A stretch of DNA of 64,000 nucleotides from Nocardia speluncae NBRC 108251 (lineage in GTDB: Bacteria > Actinomycetota > Actinomycetes > Mycobacteriales > Mycobacteriaceae). The stretch spans positions 434,001-498,000 of the forward strand of contig NZ_BDBZ01000007.1 in the NCBI RefSeq assembly GCF_001613245.1, in the 5' to 3' direction. The position numbers and the translations under genes were made by a program. The notes under the pieces were generated by a model. That model did not search any database. It saw only the letters and a program-made list of their open reading frames with translations, and was not told the DNA's origin. Positions 17,198-25,310 of the stretch are shown here, in pieces (positions within the stretch are counted from its first letter, which is position 1; each line of letters opens with the position of its first letter).

Positions 17198-18142
17198 ATG
17201 ACCCGATTCATCACCAAACGCCTGCTATTGGCGGTGCCGACGATCATTCTGGTGACCCTGCTGGTGTTCGTACTCATGGAGCTTTCTCCCACGGACCCGG
17301 CGGCGGCGTTGGCAGGCGACAACCCGACACCGGAACGTCTCGCGGAGTTGCACCAGATGCTCGGGCTGGATAAGCCGTTCCATACCCGCTACTTCGAATG
17401 GGGATGGAACGCACTCCAGGGCGACTTCGGGGTCTCGGCGGTGACGCACCAGTCGGTGGTATCGGACCTGATGTTCCGCCTCCCGATCACCGCTTCGTTG
17501 GTGATCCTGGCGCTGATCTTCAGTCTCGTGATGGGCGTCGGCCTGGGCGCGGCCGCAGCCCTGAACAAAGGGGGTGTCATCGACTGGATCATGAACGGGA
17601 TCGCCAACCTGCTGATGGCGATCCCACCGTTCGTGGCCGCCGTTCTCCTGGTGCTCTTCCTGGCGATCATGTCCCCGGTATTTCCGGCCACCGGTTATGC
17701 CAACCTGTCCGAGGGGATCGGTCCGTGGCTTCAATCCAGCACCCTCCCTGCGCTTTCGCTCGCGATCATCCCCGGCGCATTGCTGATGCGACAGGTGCGC
17801 GGCGCCCTGGTGGACGCCCTCGAGGAAGACTACGTGCGCACCGCCCGAGCCAAGGGCCTGCAGCGCCGGATGGTGGTCGGCAAGCATGCCGCGAAAAATG
17901 CCGCGGTGCCGGTCGTTACGGTTCTCGGCCTGGTGGTCACCAGTATGTTGAGCGGCGCCGTCGTCGTCGAGAAGATCTTCGCTATCCCGGGGCTGGGGTC
18001 CTTGAGCGTGGAGTCCGTGCTCAACGGTGACCTGATCACCCTGCAGGGCATGGTCCTGCTCGTCGCGGTGATCGTGACCCTCGTCAATCTGCTGATCGAC
18101 GCTTCCTACGGCTACTTCAACCCGAGACTGAGGACCCGATGA
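17198..18142 (+). CDS. ABC transporter permease, DppB-type
   Basis: A 314-residue membrane protein with six hydrophobic segments and the DppB N-terminal signature (MTRFITKRLLLAVPTIILVTL). The EAA loop is seen as EEDYVRTARAKGLQRRMVVGKHAAKN near residue 210. In the Dpp/Opp family it pairs with the DppC-type permease encoded next, overlapping by 4 bp. The upstream region has an AT-rich TTATAT box near 17107 that may be the promoter -10. Four consecutive genes make the membrane and ATPase parts of a peptide/nickel-type importer; the solute-binding protein is missing. Confidence 0.88.
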   Translation: MTRFITKRLLLAVPTIILVTLLVFVLMELSPTDPAAALAGDNPTPERLAELHQMLGLDKPFHTRYFEWGWNALQGDFGVSAVTHQSVVSDLMFRLPITASLVILALIFSLVMGVGLGAAAALNKGGVIDWIMNGIANLLMAIPPFVAAVLLVLFLAIMSPVFPATGYANLSEGIGPWLQSSTLPALSLAIIPGALLMRQVRGALVDALEEDYVRTARAKGLQRRMVVGKHAAKNAAVPVVTVLGLVVTSMLSGAVVVEKIFAIPGLGSLSVESVLNGDLITLQGMVLLVAVIVTLVNLLIDASYGYFNPRLRTR

Positions 18143-19041
18143 CTACTCGCCGAACTCCAGGTGCCCCCGTGCGGGTCCTGCGTTTCAAGGTGCGCCGGCG
18201 GTTGAAGAGCCGAGTGCTGAAACGACTGTTGCACAACAAGATTGCAGTCGCCTCCATGGTGGTCCTGTTCTTGCTGATTGTGGTTGCGGCTGTGGGGCCG
18301 CTGCTGGCACCCCACGACCCGAACGCAGTCTCGCTGTCACAGCGGCTCATGGGTCCGTCCGGTGCGCACTGGCTCGGCACCGACGAACTGGGTCGCGATG
18401 TGCTGAGCCGGGTGATCGTCGCGACCAGGGTCGACCTGCTCGCCTCCGCCCAGGCTGTCGGTCTGGCGCTGCTGATCGGGGTACCGCTCGGTATCGTCGC
18501 GGGGTACGCCGGCGGGGTGGCCGACGCCTTGTTGAGCCGAATCATCGACGCACTCATGACGTTGCCGCCGCTGATTCTCGCGGTCGTCGTCGTCGCCATT
18601 CTCGGTCCGGGTCTGCACAATGCGATGCTTGCGATCGCGATTCTCATCGTGCCGAGTTTCTATCGCATCGTCCGGGCCTCCACGGAGGGGGCACGTAGCG
18701 AGCTCTACATCGAGAGTGCCCGAGCGAGTGGTTGCAGTAGCTGGCGCATTCTGTGGCGACACATCTTGCCCGCGGTTTCGCCGCCACTGCTGGTGCAGGC
18801 GTCGTTCTCTGCGTCGGTGGTGATCGTGGCCGAGGCCAGCCTGTCGTTTCTGGGACTGGGTGCCCGTGCGCCGCAGGCGACGTGGGGGCTGATGCTCAGC
18901 GATGCGTCGGCGAACATCACCACGAGCAGTTACCTGATTTATCCGCCGGCCGTCATGGTCGCAATCACGATCCTGGCCTTCTCACTTCTGGGTGACGGCC
19001 TCCGCGACGCCCTCGGGCGCCAGACCACGGATGGGCGATGA
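18139..19041 (+). CDS. ABC transporter permease, DppC-type
   Basis: A 300-residue permease. It opens with a basic cytoplasmic stretch and a first membrane helix (IAVASMVVLFLLIVVAAVGPLLA), then the DppC mark HWLGTDELGRDVLSRVI near residue 75. The EAA loop SELYIESARASGCSSWRILWRHILP is near residue 195, and FLGLGARAPQATWG near 240. It overlaps both neighbours by ATGA. It makes a heterodimer with the product of the preceding gene. Substrate class (peptide, nickel or other) cannot be read from permeases alone. Confidence 0.88.
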   Translation: MTTRRTPGAPVRVLRFKVRRRLKSRVLKRLLHNKIAVASMVVLFLLIVVAAVGPLLAPHDPNAVSLSQRLMGPSGAHWLGTDELGRDVLSRVIVATRVDLLASAQAVGLALLIGVPLGIVAGYAGGVADALLSRIIDALMTLPPLILAVVVVAILGPGLHNAMLAIAILIVPSFYRIVRASTEGARSELYIESARASGCSSWRILWRHILPAVSPPLLVQASFSASVVIVAEASLSFLGLGARAPQATWGLMLSDASANITTSSYLIYPPAVMVAITILAFSLLGDGLRDALGRQTTDGR

Positions 19042-20069
19042 CGATGACTGCGATTGATACTGCGGGTACCGTCGGCACGGGCGAAATCGTCGTACAGGCG
19101 AGAGATCTGACGGTCGAGGTCGGCACCGAGCGTGGCCCGGTGACGATCGTCGACGGCGTCGATCTCGCCGTACGCCGCAACGAGGTGGTCGGTGTGGTCG
19201 GCGAGTCCGGCTCGGGCAAGACCGTCACTTCGCTCGCGGTGATGGGGCTGCTGCCCAAGAACGGCCGGATCAGCAGGGGGTCGGTGGAGCTGATGGGCCG
19301 GCGGATCTCGGACCTCGACGAGCGCGAGCTCGCCGACGTGCGTGGTGTGCAGGTGGCGATGATCTTTCAAGAGCCGCGACGCTGTCTCAACCCGGCCTTC
19401 ACGGTCGGTGATCAGGTTGCGGAGTCGCTGCGGCGGCACCGAGGCTGGTCCCGCAAGCGGGCTATGGAGCGCACGGTGGAACTGTTCGAACTGGTCGAGA
19501 TCCCACAGGCACGACATCGGGTGAAGCAGTATCCGCACGAGTTCAGTGGTGGCATGTGCCAGCGAGTGATGCTGGCGATGGCGCTCGCCTGTGACCCGAT
19601 GATGCTTATCGCCGACGAACCGACCACCGCGCTCGATGTGACCGTACAACGCCAGGTGCTCGAGCTCATCCGCCGGCTTCAGGCCGAGCTCGGGCTGGGG
19701 CTGATGCTGATCACCCACGACCTCGGAGTGGTTGCCGAGATGTGTGACCGGGTCTCGGTGATGTACGCCGGACAGGTTGTCGAGGAAGCCGATGTCGACA
19801 CGTTGTTCCACCACCCTGCGCACCCCTACACCAGCGCGCTTCTGCAATCGATGCTGGAGCCCACCCGTAGGGGCGAGCCGCTCGGCTATATCTCCGGTGT
19901 GGTGCCGGCGCCGCACCAGTTCCCGGCCGGCTGCCGATTCCAGGATCGATGTGGGCATGCCGCTGGGGATCCGTGCCGACGGCCCATTGCGCTACAGCCC
20001 GCCACCTCCGGTCATCTGAGCCGGTGCGCGCGGGTCGACGAACTCGTCTTGCCGGGGGTGGGAGCATGA
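19038..20069 (+). CDS. ABC transporter ATP-binding protein, DppD-type
   Basis: A 343-residue ATPase. Walker A is GESGSGKT near residue 56, the Q-loop FQEPRRCLNPAF, the signature FSGGMCQRVMLAMAL (Cys in place of the usual Arg/Lys before QR), and Walker B MLIADEPTTALDVT. The C-terminal oligopeptide-transporter extension carries CRFQDRCGHAAGDPC, a Cys-rich motif that binds an Fe-S cluster in some DppD proteins. It overlaps both neighbouring genes by 4 bp. It works with the DppF-type ATPase to drive import. Confidence 0.88.
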   Translation: MTMTAIDTAGTVGTGEIVVQARDLTVEVGTERGPVTIVDGVDLAVRRNEVVGVVGESGSGKTVTSLAVMGLLPKNGRISRGSVELMGRRISDLDERELADVRGVQVAMIFQEPRRCLNPAFTVGDQVAESLRRHRGWSRKRAMERTVELFELVEIPQARHRVKQYPHEFSGGMCQRVMLAMALACDPMMLIADEPTTALDVTVQRQVLELIRRLQAELGLGLMLITHDLGVVAEMCDRVSVMYAGQVVEEADVDTLFHHPAHPYTSALLQSMLEPTRRGEPLGYISGVVPAPHQFPAGCRFQDRCGHAAGDPCRRPIALQPATSGHLSRCARVDELVLPGVGA

Positions 20070-20899
20070 ACGCCCTCGGCCCCACACTGTCGGTAAAGGG
20101 GCTCACGAAGGTGTACGGCCGCCGCCCCACGTTGCTGCGTCGTAATCCGCACCGGCTGACCGCTGTCGACCACGTCGACTTCGACGTCGCCGCGGGTGAG
20201 ACGCTGGGCCTGGTCGGCGAGAGCGGTGCCGGCAAGTCGACTGTCGGCCGGTTGGTTCTGCGATTGATCGAGGCCGATGAGGGGTCGATCAACCTGCTCG
20301 GCACCGATATCGCCGAGCTGTCGCGGATGGGGCTGCGCCGAATGCGATCGCACGCCACGATGATCTTTCAGGACCCGTATACCTCCCTGGATCCGAGAAT
20401 GCTGATCAAGGACTCGGTGGCCGAGCCACTGATCGTTCACACCGACGATTCCCGGGCCACCAGGTACGAGAAGGCATTCGAGTTGCTCCAGCGCGTGGGG
20501 CTCGATCCCGCACATATGGAGCGCTTCCCCTATGAGATGTCGGGCGGCCAGCTGCAACGGGTGGCCATCGCCCGCGCACTGATCACCGATCCGTCGTTCA
20601 TCGTGTGCGACGAGCCGGTCGCCGCTCTGGACGTCTCCACGCAGGCCCAGGTGATCAACCTACTCAATGAGCTACAGCAGGAGCGGGGCATTTCCTACTT
20701 GTTCATCTCCCACGACCTTCGGCTGGTTCGGCTGATCGCCGACGAAGTCGCGGTGATGCGCCACGGCCGGCTGCTGGAGATCGGTTCCGCGGAAAAGGTA
20801 TTCACCGATCCTGAGGATGCCTACACACGTGAGCTCCTGGCCGCGATTCCCGGCCGTAGTCCGCGGCAACGCCGCTTCACCGCCGCGTCGTTCACCTGA
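20066..20899 (+). CDS. ABC transporter ATP-binding protein, DppF-type
   Basis: A 277-residue ATPase starting at the ATGA overlap at 20066. It shows Walker A GESGAGKST, Q-loop FQDPYTSLDPRM, the signature MSGGQLQRVAIARAL, and Walker B FIVCDEPVAALDVSTQAQV. It lacks the Cys-rich C-terminal end of its partner and is slightly short for DppF. It is the last gene of the four-gene transporter set; the next gene starts 186 bp further on. Confidence 0.87.
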   Translation: MNALGPTLSVKGLTKVYGRRPTLLRRNPHRLTAVDHVDFDVAAGETLGLVGESGAGKSTVGRLVLRLIEADEGSINLLGTDIAELSRMGLRRMRSHATMIFQDPYTSLDPRMLIKDSVAEPLIVHTDDSRATRYEKAFELLQRVGLDPAHMERFPYEMSGGQLQRVAIARALITDPSFIVCDEPVAALDVSTQAQVINLLNELQQERGISYLFISHDLRLVRLIADEVAVMRHGRLLEIGSAEKVFTDPEDAYTRELLAAIPGRSPRQRRFTAASFT

Positions 20900-21084
20900 C
20901 CCGGTGGGCCGGCTCTTCACAGGATCGTGGGGTCGGCGCCGCGTTCGCAGATAGCCTCGGCGCCAAATCGGTTCCGGCGCTGATGATCAGCAACAGACGC
21001 CCGTAGCAAATACGGTTCACATTGCTAGGGTGCACGACAGGCTCATCAGGGGTCTGTCGATTCGGATCGATGAGCGGAGATGTC

Positions 21085-21873
21085 ATGTCGCACGATGCGG
21101 AGCCGGCAGCCTCGATGCCGGGCCACGGCCTACTGAGCGGATCCTCCGTCCTCGTCACCGGAGCCGCCGGTACCGGAATCGGGATCGCGACCGCCCGACG
21201 ATGTGCCGAAGAGGGGGCCCGGGTGGCGATCTCCGGACGTCACGAGGGTCGCCTGGCGGCCGCTGCGGACACGATGGAGGCGGCCGTGGGGCAGCGCCCT
21301 CTCACTGTGCGCTGCGACGTCACCGTGGAATCGGACGTACGCCGGCTGCTCGACACCGTCGCGGACCGCTTCGACGGACTCGATGTGCTCGTCAACAACG
21401 CCGGTGTCGGCGGAGCGGTGCCGGTCGCCCAGATGACCGACGAGCAATGGGACGAGGTCTTCGACAGCACCCTCAAGGGCACTTTCCGATGCACCCGCGC
21501 CGCGCTGGCACACATGCTCCCCCGCGGGAAGGGGGTGATTGTCAACAACGCCTCGGTAGTCGGCTGGAAGGCCGCACCGGGCATGGCGCACTACGCGGCG
21601 GCGAAGGCCGGCGTGATGGCATTCACCCGGTCCGTGGCGCTCGAGGCGGCTGCCGCCGGTATCCGCGTCAACGCAGTAGCTCCGACGCTGGCAGCCCACG
21701 AGGACCTCGGGCGCAAGCTGCCACCGGGGATGATGGAGCAGCTCGGGACCCAGCAGGCTCTCGGCCGGGCTGCAGAACCATGGGAGGTCGCCAATGTGAT
21801 CGTCTTCCTGGCCAGTGACTACTCGTCGTACATGACCGGTGAGGTCGTGTCCGTGAGCGGACAACACGCCTGA
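21085..21873 (+). CDS. short-chain dehydrogenase, IpdF-like
   Basis: A 262-residue SDR. It has VTGAAGTGIGIATARR as the cofactor loop, LVNNAGVGG, and the catalytic HYAAAKAGVMAFTRS. The end, ASDYSSYMTGEVVSVSGQHA, and the length match what I recall of the mycobacterial steroid C/D-ring reductase IpdF. The ATG at 21085 has CGGAG 5 bp upstream; another ATG lies at 21070. It is followed without a gap by a KstR2-like TetR gene, which fits a steroid or bicyclic-ketone pathway. That link rests on family resemblance only. Confidence 0.8.
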   Translation: MSHDAEPAASMPGHGLLSGSSVLVTGAAGTGIGIATARRCAEEGARVAISGRHEGRLAAAADTMEAAVGQRPLTVRCDVTVESDVRRLLDTVADRFDGLDVLVNNAGVGGAVPVAQMTDEQWDEVFDSTLKGTFRCTRAALAHMLPRGKGVIVNNASVVGWKAAPGMAHYAAAKAGVMAFTRSVALEAAAAGIRVNAVAPTLAAHEDLGRKLPPGMMEQLGTQQALGRAAEPWEVANVIVFLASDYSSYMTGEVVSVSGQHA

Positions 21874-22472
21874 TGGGGTATCCGGACCGTCGCCAGGAGA
21901 TCCTCGACGGAGCTGCCCGGCTGCTCGCCCAGCGCGGAATCACCGGGTGCACGGTCCGCGGCATCGCGGAGGATGTCGGAATCCTCGCCGGCAGCCTCTA
22001 TTACCACTTCGATTCCAAGGACGCGATCGTCGAAGAGATCGTTGCGGGTTACCTCACCCAGCTCGCGGACAGGTGCGCGGAGGTGGCCACGACCCGCACC
22101 GACGGACGCACCAGGTTGCAGGCGTTGGTGGCGGCCTCGCTCGAGGTCTGCCATGCCAATGCGGACGCGAGCGATATCTATCAGGCCAACCGCGGCTACT
22201 TCACCCGGGACGAGCGGTTCGCGAAGATCCGTTTACTGGCTGCCCAGGTGCAGCAGTCCTGGAACGACGTCATCGAGGCCGGTATCCGGGAAGGTGCGTT
22301 CCGCGGCGATATCGACAAGCGTGTCTTTCATCGTTACCTCAGGGACGCGGTCTTCCTCTCCTCACGCTGGTTCACGCCCACCGCGCAGTACCTCCTGCCC
22401 GACCTCGCGGCCGACACTGCGCGGATCTTCCTCGACGGGTTCACACGGGCGCCGGGGGAGCCGGCGCCATGA
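21873..22472 (+). CDS. TetR-family regulator, KstR2-like
   Basis: A 199-residue regulator that starts on the last base of the IpdF-like stop. Its N-terminal domain (RRQEILDGAARLLAQRG, then TVRGIAEDVGILAGSLYYHFDSKDAIVEEI) is close to KstR2, the repressor of steroid ring C/D genes. The C-terminal domain also follows the KstR2 pattern (DIYQANRGYF, VFHRYLRDAVFLSSRWFTP). A sister gene is at 27018. It probably senses a CoA thioester, as KstR2 does, but the ligand is inference. Confidence 0.83.
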   Translation: MGYPDRRQEILDGAARLLAQRGITGCTVRGIAEDVGILAGSLYYHFDSKDAIVEEIVAGYLTQLADRCAEVATTRTDGRTRLQALVAASLEVCHANADASDIYQANRGYFTRDERFAKIRLLAAQVQQSWNDVIEAGIREGAFRGDIDKRVFHRYLRDAVFLSSRWFTPTAQYLLPDLAADTARIFLDGFTRAPGEPAP

Positions 22473-22587
22473 GCGTTCACGAGATCGCGGTCCCGCTACA
22501 CGGGATCCGTGCTCGCCGGCAGTGATCGGCGGGCCAGCCTGGACAAGCGCGGCGATCGACGCCGTGGCCGGAAGGGACTGGTGCGCA

Positions 22588-24237
22588 ATGGGTAGGACCG
22601 GCAGCGACGCGATTGCGAATGCCCTGGAGGCGCTCGGTGTCACCACAGTCTTCAGTATCCCGAGCGCGCACAACCTGCCGATCTTGCGCGCCATCGAGGC
22701 GCGCGCAACGATCCGGATCGTCGGTTGCCGCCACGAGCAGGGCGTCGCGCACGCTGCCGATGCCTATGCCCGTACGACCGGATCGCTCGGGGTGGGTGTC
22801 GTCAGTGGCGGTCCGGGCACCGCGAACGCCATGGGCGGGATGTACGAGGCGCACTTCGCCTCGTCGCCGGTACTGCTGATCACCAGCCAGGTCGAGTCGG
22901 GACATCTCGGCCGGGGGCGCGGCTACGTGCACGAGGCGGAGAATCAGAGCGCGATGCTCGCCGCCGTCACTCGCGAGGTCGTTACCGAGACTTCGGCGGA
23001 CGACCTCGCCGACACCGTGGTGCGGTTGGCCGGGCAGGCGCGTAAAGGCCGGCCTCGACCGGTCGCGCTCGAGGTCCCGCTCGACGTCCAGCTCGCGTCG
23101 GTGTCCTCCCTCGACTCGAAGGGACTGGGTGTTCGTGCGGGTGTGCCGCTACGGCGAGCCCGGCCACCGGCGGGTCCGCTCGACGAGGCCGCACGGTTGA
23201 TGGCGACGGCTCGGCGCCCGGTGATCTGGGCCGGCGGTGGCGTGATCCGCTCCGGGGCGACCCGGGAACTACTCGACCTGGCTCGCCGCTGGAACGCGCC
23301 GGTGCTGACCAGCCGTGAGGGGCGCGGTGCGATCAGTGAGCTCGATCCGATGAACATCGGCGCATATGCCACTCTGCCTCCAGTCCGTGACTTCCTCGGC
23401 GAGTGCGACGTCATGCTGGCTGTCGGCACGCGCTTCCAGATGTATCCGACCGCCCGATGGCAGCTCCCGATCCCCGAAGCGCTTGTGCATCTCGACATCG
23501 ATCCGACGGTGATAGGCCGCAGCTACCGCGCCGGCGTCGGCCTGGTCGCAGACGCGAAGACCGGTCTGGCCGAGCTTGCCGCAGTGCTCGCCGACGGGTC
23601 CGGTGACAGCTGTCGTTCGGCGCATCTCGAGGCCGGGCAACGCGCAGCAGCCGCGGCACGTGAGATCGTCGCGGCCCAGGCCGGACCCGATCATTTGCGG
23701 ATCAGCCGGGCCGTGGCCAGGCACCGGCCGCCGGACGGTGTGCTGGTCTGCGATGCGACCGTGCCGGCGTACGTCTGGGGCGACCGGCTGGTGCCGATCC
23801 ACGCGCCGCGCACGTCGATCCGGTCGACGGCCGCCGGGATCGGTCCCGGTATGGCATTGGCACTGGGCGCCGCGGCCGGATCGACCGCTCATACAGTGCT
23901 CCTGCAGGGTGACGGCGGCTTCATGCTCGGGCTCGGCGAGCTGGCCAGTGCCGTCCAGGCGAAGTCGAGGATCGTGGTCTGCCTTTTCGACGACGGCGGC
24001 TACGGGATGCTGCGAGCGATCGAGTCCGAGAACGGGGGCACCCCCGCAGACTCCTTTGCCCTTGCCACCCCCGATTTCGCTGCGGTCGCGTCCGCGTTCG
24101 GTGCGCGGAGTGCGCGGGTCGCCGACCCGGACCAGTTCGAGAAGGCGTTCCGGACCGCGCTCGACCACGACGGTCCGAGCCTGATTCACGTCGATATGAA
24201 CGCGATGGCTCCGCTCCAGCGCACACTCGGGACCTGA
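22588..24237 (+). CDS. thiamine-diphosphate-dependent enzyme, acetolactate synthase/benzoylformate decarboxylase fold
   Basis: A 549-residue protein with the three-domain ThDP layout. The Pyr domain has the catalytic Glu in CRHEQGVAHAADAYAR near residue 52. A central domain carries RRPVIWAGGGVIRSGA. The PP domain has GDGGFMLGLGELASAVQAKS with the metal-binding end FDDGGYGML, where the usual first Asn of the motif is Asp. It should cleave or form a C-C bond next to a carbonyl. It lies between the KstR2-like regulator and a lipase gene; start ATG 22588 lacks a strong ribosome site. The exact reaction is unknown. Confidence 0.82.
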   Translation: MGRTGSDAIANALEALGVTTVFSIPSAHNLPILRAIEARATIRIVGCRHEQGVAHAADAYARTTGSLGVGVVSGGPGTANAMGGMYEAHFASSPVLLITSQVESGHLGRGRGYVHEAENQSAMLAAVTREVVTETSADDLADTVVRLAGQARKGRPRPVALEVPLDVQLASVSSLDSKGLGVRAGVPLRRARPPAGPLDEAARLMATARRPVIWAGGGVIRSGATRELLDLARRWNAPVLTSREGRGAISELDPMNIGAYATLPPVRDFLGECDVMLAVGTRFQMYPTARWQLPIPEALVHLDIDPTVIGRSYRAGVGLVADAKTGLAELAAVLADGSGDSCRSAHLEAGQRAAAAAREIVAAQAGPDHLRISRAVARHRPPDGVLVCDATVPAYVWGDRLVPIHAPRTSIRSTAAGIGPGMALALGAAAGSTAHTVLLQGDGGFMLGLGELASAVQAKSRIVVCLFDDGGYGMLRAIESENGGTPADSFALATPDFAAVASAFGARSARVADPDQFEKAFRTALDHDGPSLIHVDMNAMAPLQRTLGT

Positions 24238-24341
24238 TCGGGCCACGTCCCGCTGAGCAGGAGAACCGGTCGCACCGGCTCGGCTGTGCTCGACACTGAT
24301 TTTTCGATCATCTACAGCCCGTTCACAACCAGGAGTTCGAT

Positions 24342-25310
24342 GTGTGGGACGCCGAAGTCGCCGACCAGCTCGAGGTGCTCGACGTAGGTTTTCCGGAGGT
24401 CGAGTCGATGTCAGGAGCCGAGGCGCGCGCGGCCGTGGCCGCGCGCCGGGTTCCCGTCACGAATCCGGATGACGTGGCCGGCGCCGAGGATGTCGATATT
24501 CCCGCGCCGCACGGGTCGGTCCGTGCCCGGGTTTACCAACCGCACCGTGCCGGCGGTGTGGCCGGTTCGCGGCCGGTCGTCGTCTTCTTCCACGGCGGCG
24601 GATTCGTCTTCTGCGATCTCGAGTCCCATGACGCCTTCTGCCGGGCGATGACCAGGGCGACCGAAGCGATCGTCGTCTCGGTCGACTATCGGCGGGCGCC
24701 CGAGCACCGGGCTCCGGCCGCCGCCGAGGATGCGCTGACGGCGACGATGTGGGCGATGGAAAATGCGGCCGATCTCGGCGGTGACCCCAGCCGGGTAGTG
24801 ACGATGGGAGACAGCGCCGGAGGGAACCTGGCTGCCGTCGTCTGCCTGATGGCGCGCGACGCCGGAGGCCCGCTCCCTGCCGCGCAGGTGTTGATCTACC
24901 CGGTGATCGATCCGAGCTGCGACTCCGACAGCGCGCGGGCTTACCGCACCGGCTACTTCAACACCCTTGCCGCGATGAAATGGTATTGGCAGCAGTACCT
25001 TCCGGAGGACGGTGTGCTGCCGGTACCCACGGCCCATATCGCGCCACTGACCGCGGCAACCCTGGTGGGGCTTCCGCCGGCGGTAGTCGTGACAGCCGGC
25101 CTCGACCCGCTTGCGAGTGAGGGGCGGCACTATGCGCAGGCACTACGAGGTGACGGTGTAGCGGTCCTGCACCGCGAGTACGGCGGGCTGTTCCACGGCT
25201 TCCTCACAATCCTTCCACTACGGGCCGCCGAAGCGGCCCGCGAGCTGTTGTGGCATGACCTCGCAGGTCTGCTTCGCTCGACCACCGAGAACCGAGGAGA
25301 GATCGCATGA
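24342..25310 (+). CDS. alpha/beta hydrolase, hormone-sensitive lipase family
   Basis: A 322-residue esterase. It has the oxyanion HGGGFVF motif (near residue 85) and the nucleophile elbow GDSAGGN (near 158) that define the HSL/BFAE family. The catalytic Asp lies in AGLDPLASEG and the His in GLFHGF. The GTG at 24342 has AGGAG 6 bp upstream. The stop overlaps the BVMO start by ATGA. A BVMO makes an ester or lactone and an esterase opens it, so this pair is a sensible two-step ring-opening unit. Confidence 0.86.
   Translation: MWDAEVADQLEVLDVGFPEVESMSGAEARAAVAARRVPVTNPDDVAGAEDVDIPAPHGSVRARVYQPHRAGGVAGSRPVVVFFHGGGFVFCDLESHDAFCRAMTRATEAIVVSVDYRRAPEHRAPAAAEDALTATMWAMENAADLGGDPSRVVTMGDSAGGNLAAVVCLMARDAGGPLPAAQVLIYPVIDPSCDSDSARAYRTGYFNTLAAMKWYWQQYLPEDGVLPVPTAHIAPLTAATLVGLPPAVVVTAGLDPLASEGRHYAQALRGDGVAVLHREYGGLFHGFLTILPLRAAEAARELLWHDLAGLLRSTTENRGEIA

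Noticed and set aside
21002..21031. TAGCAA...TTGCTA inverted repeat as a KstR2 site before the IpdF-like gene
   Set aside because: The 12-bp spacing does not match the short-spaced KstR2 motif as I know it, and arms are only 6 bp.
22469..22525. 18-residue leader-like frame (MSVHEIAVPLHGIRARRQ) after the KstR2-like gene
   Set aside because: It has an ATGA overlap with the TetR stop but no attenuator structure or conserved motif; too little to support a gene.
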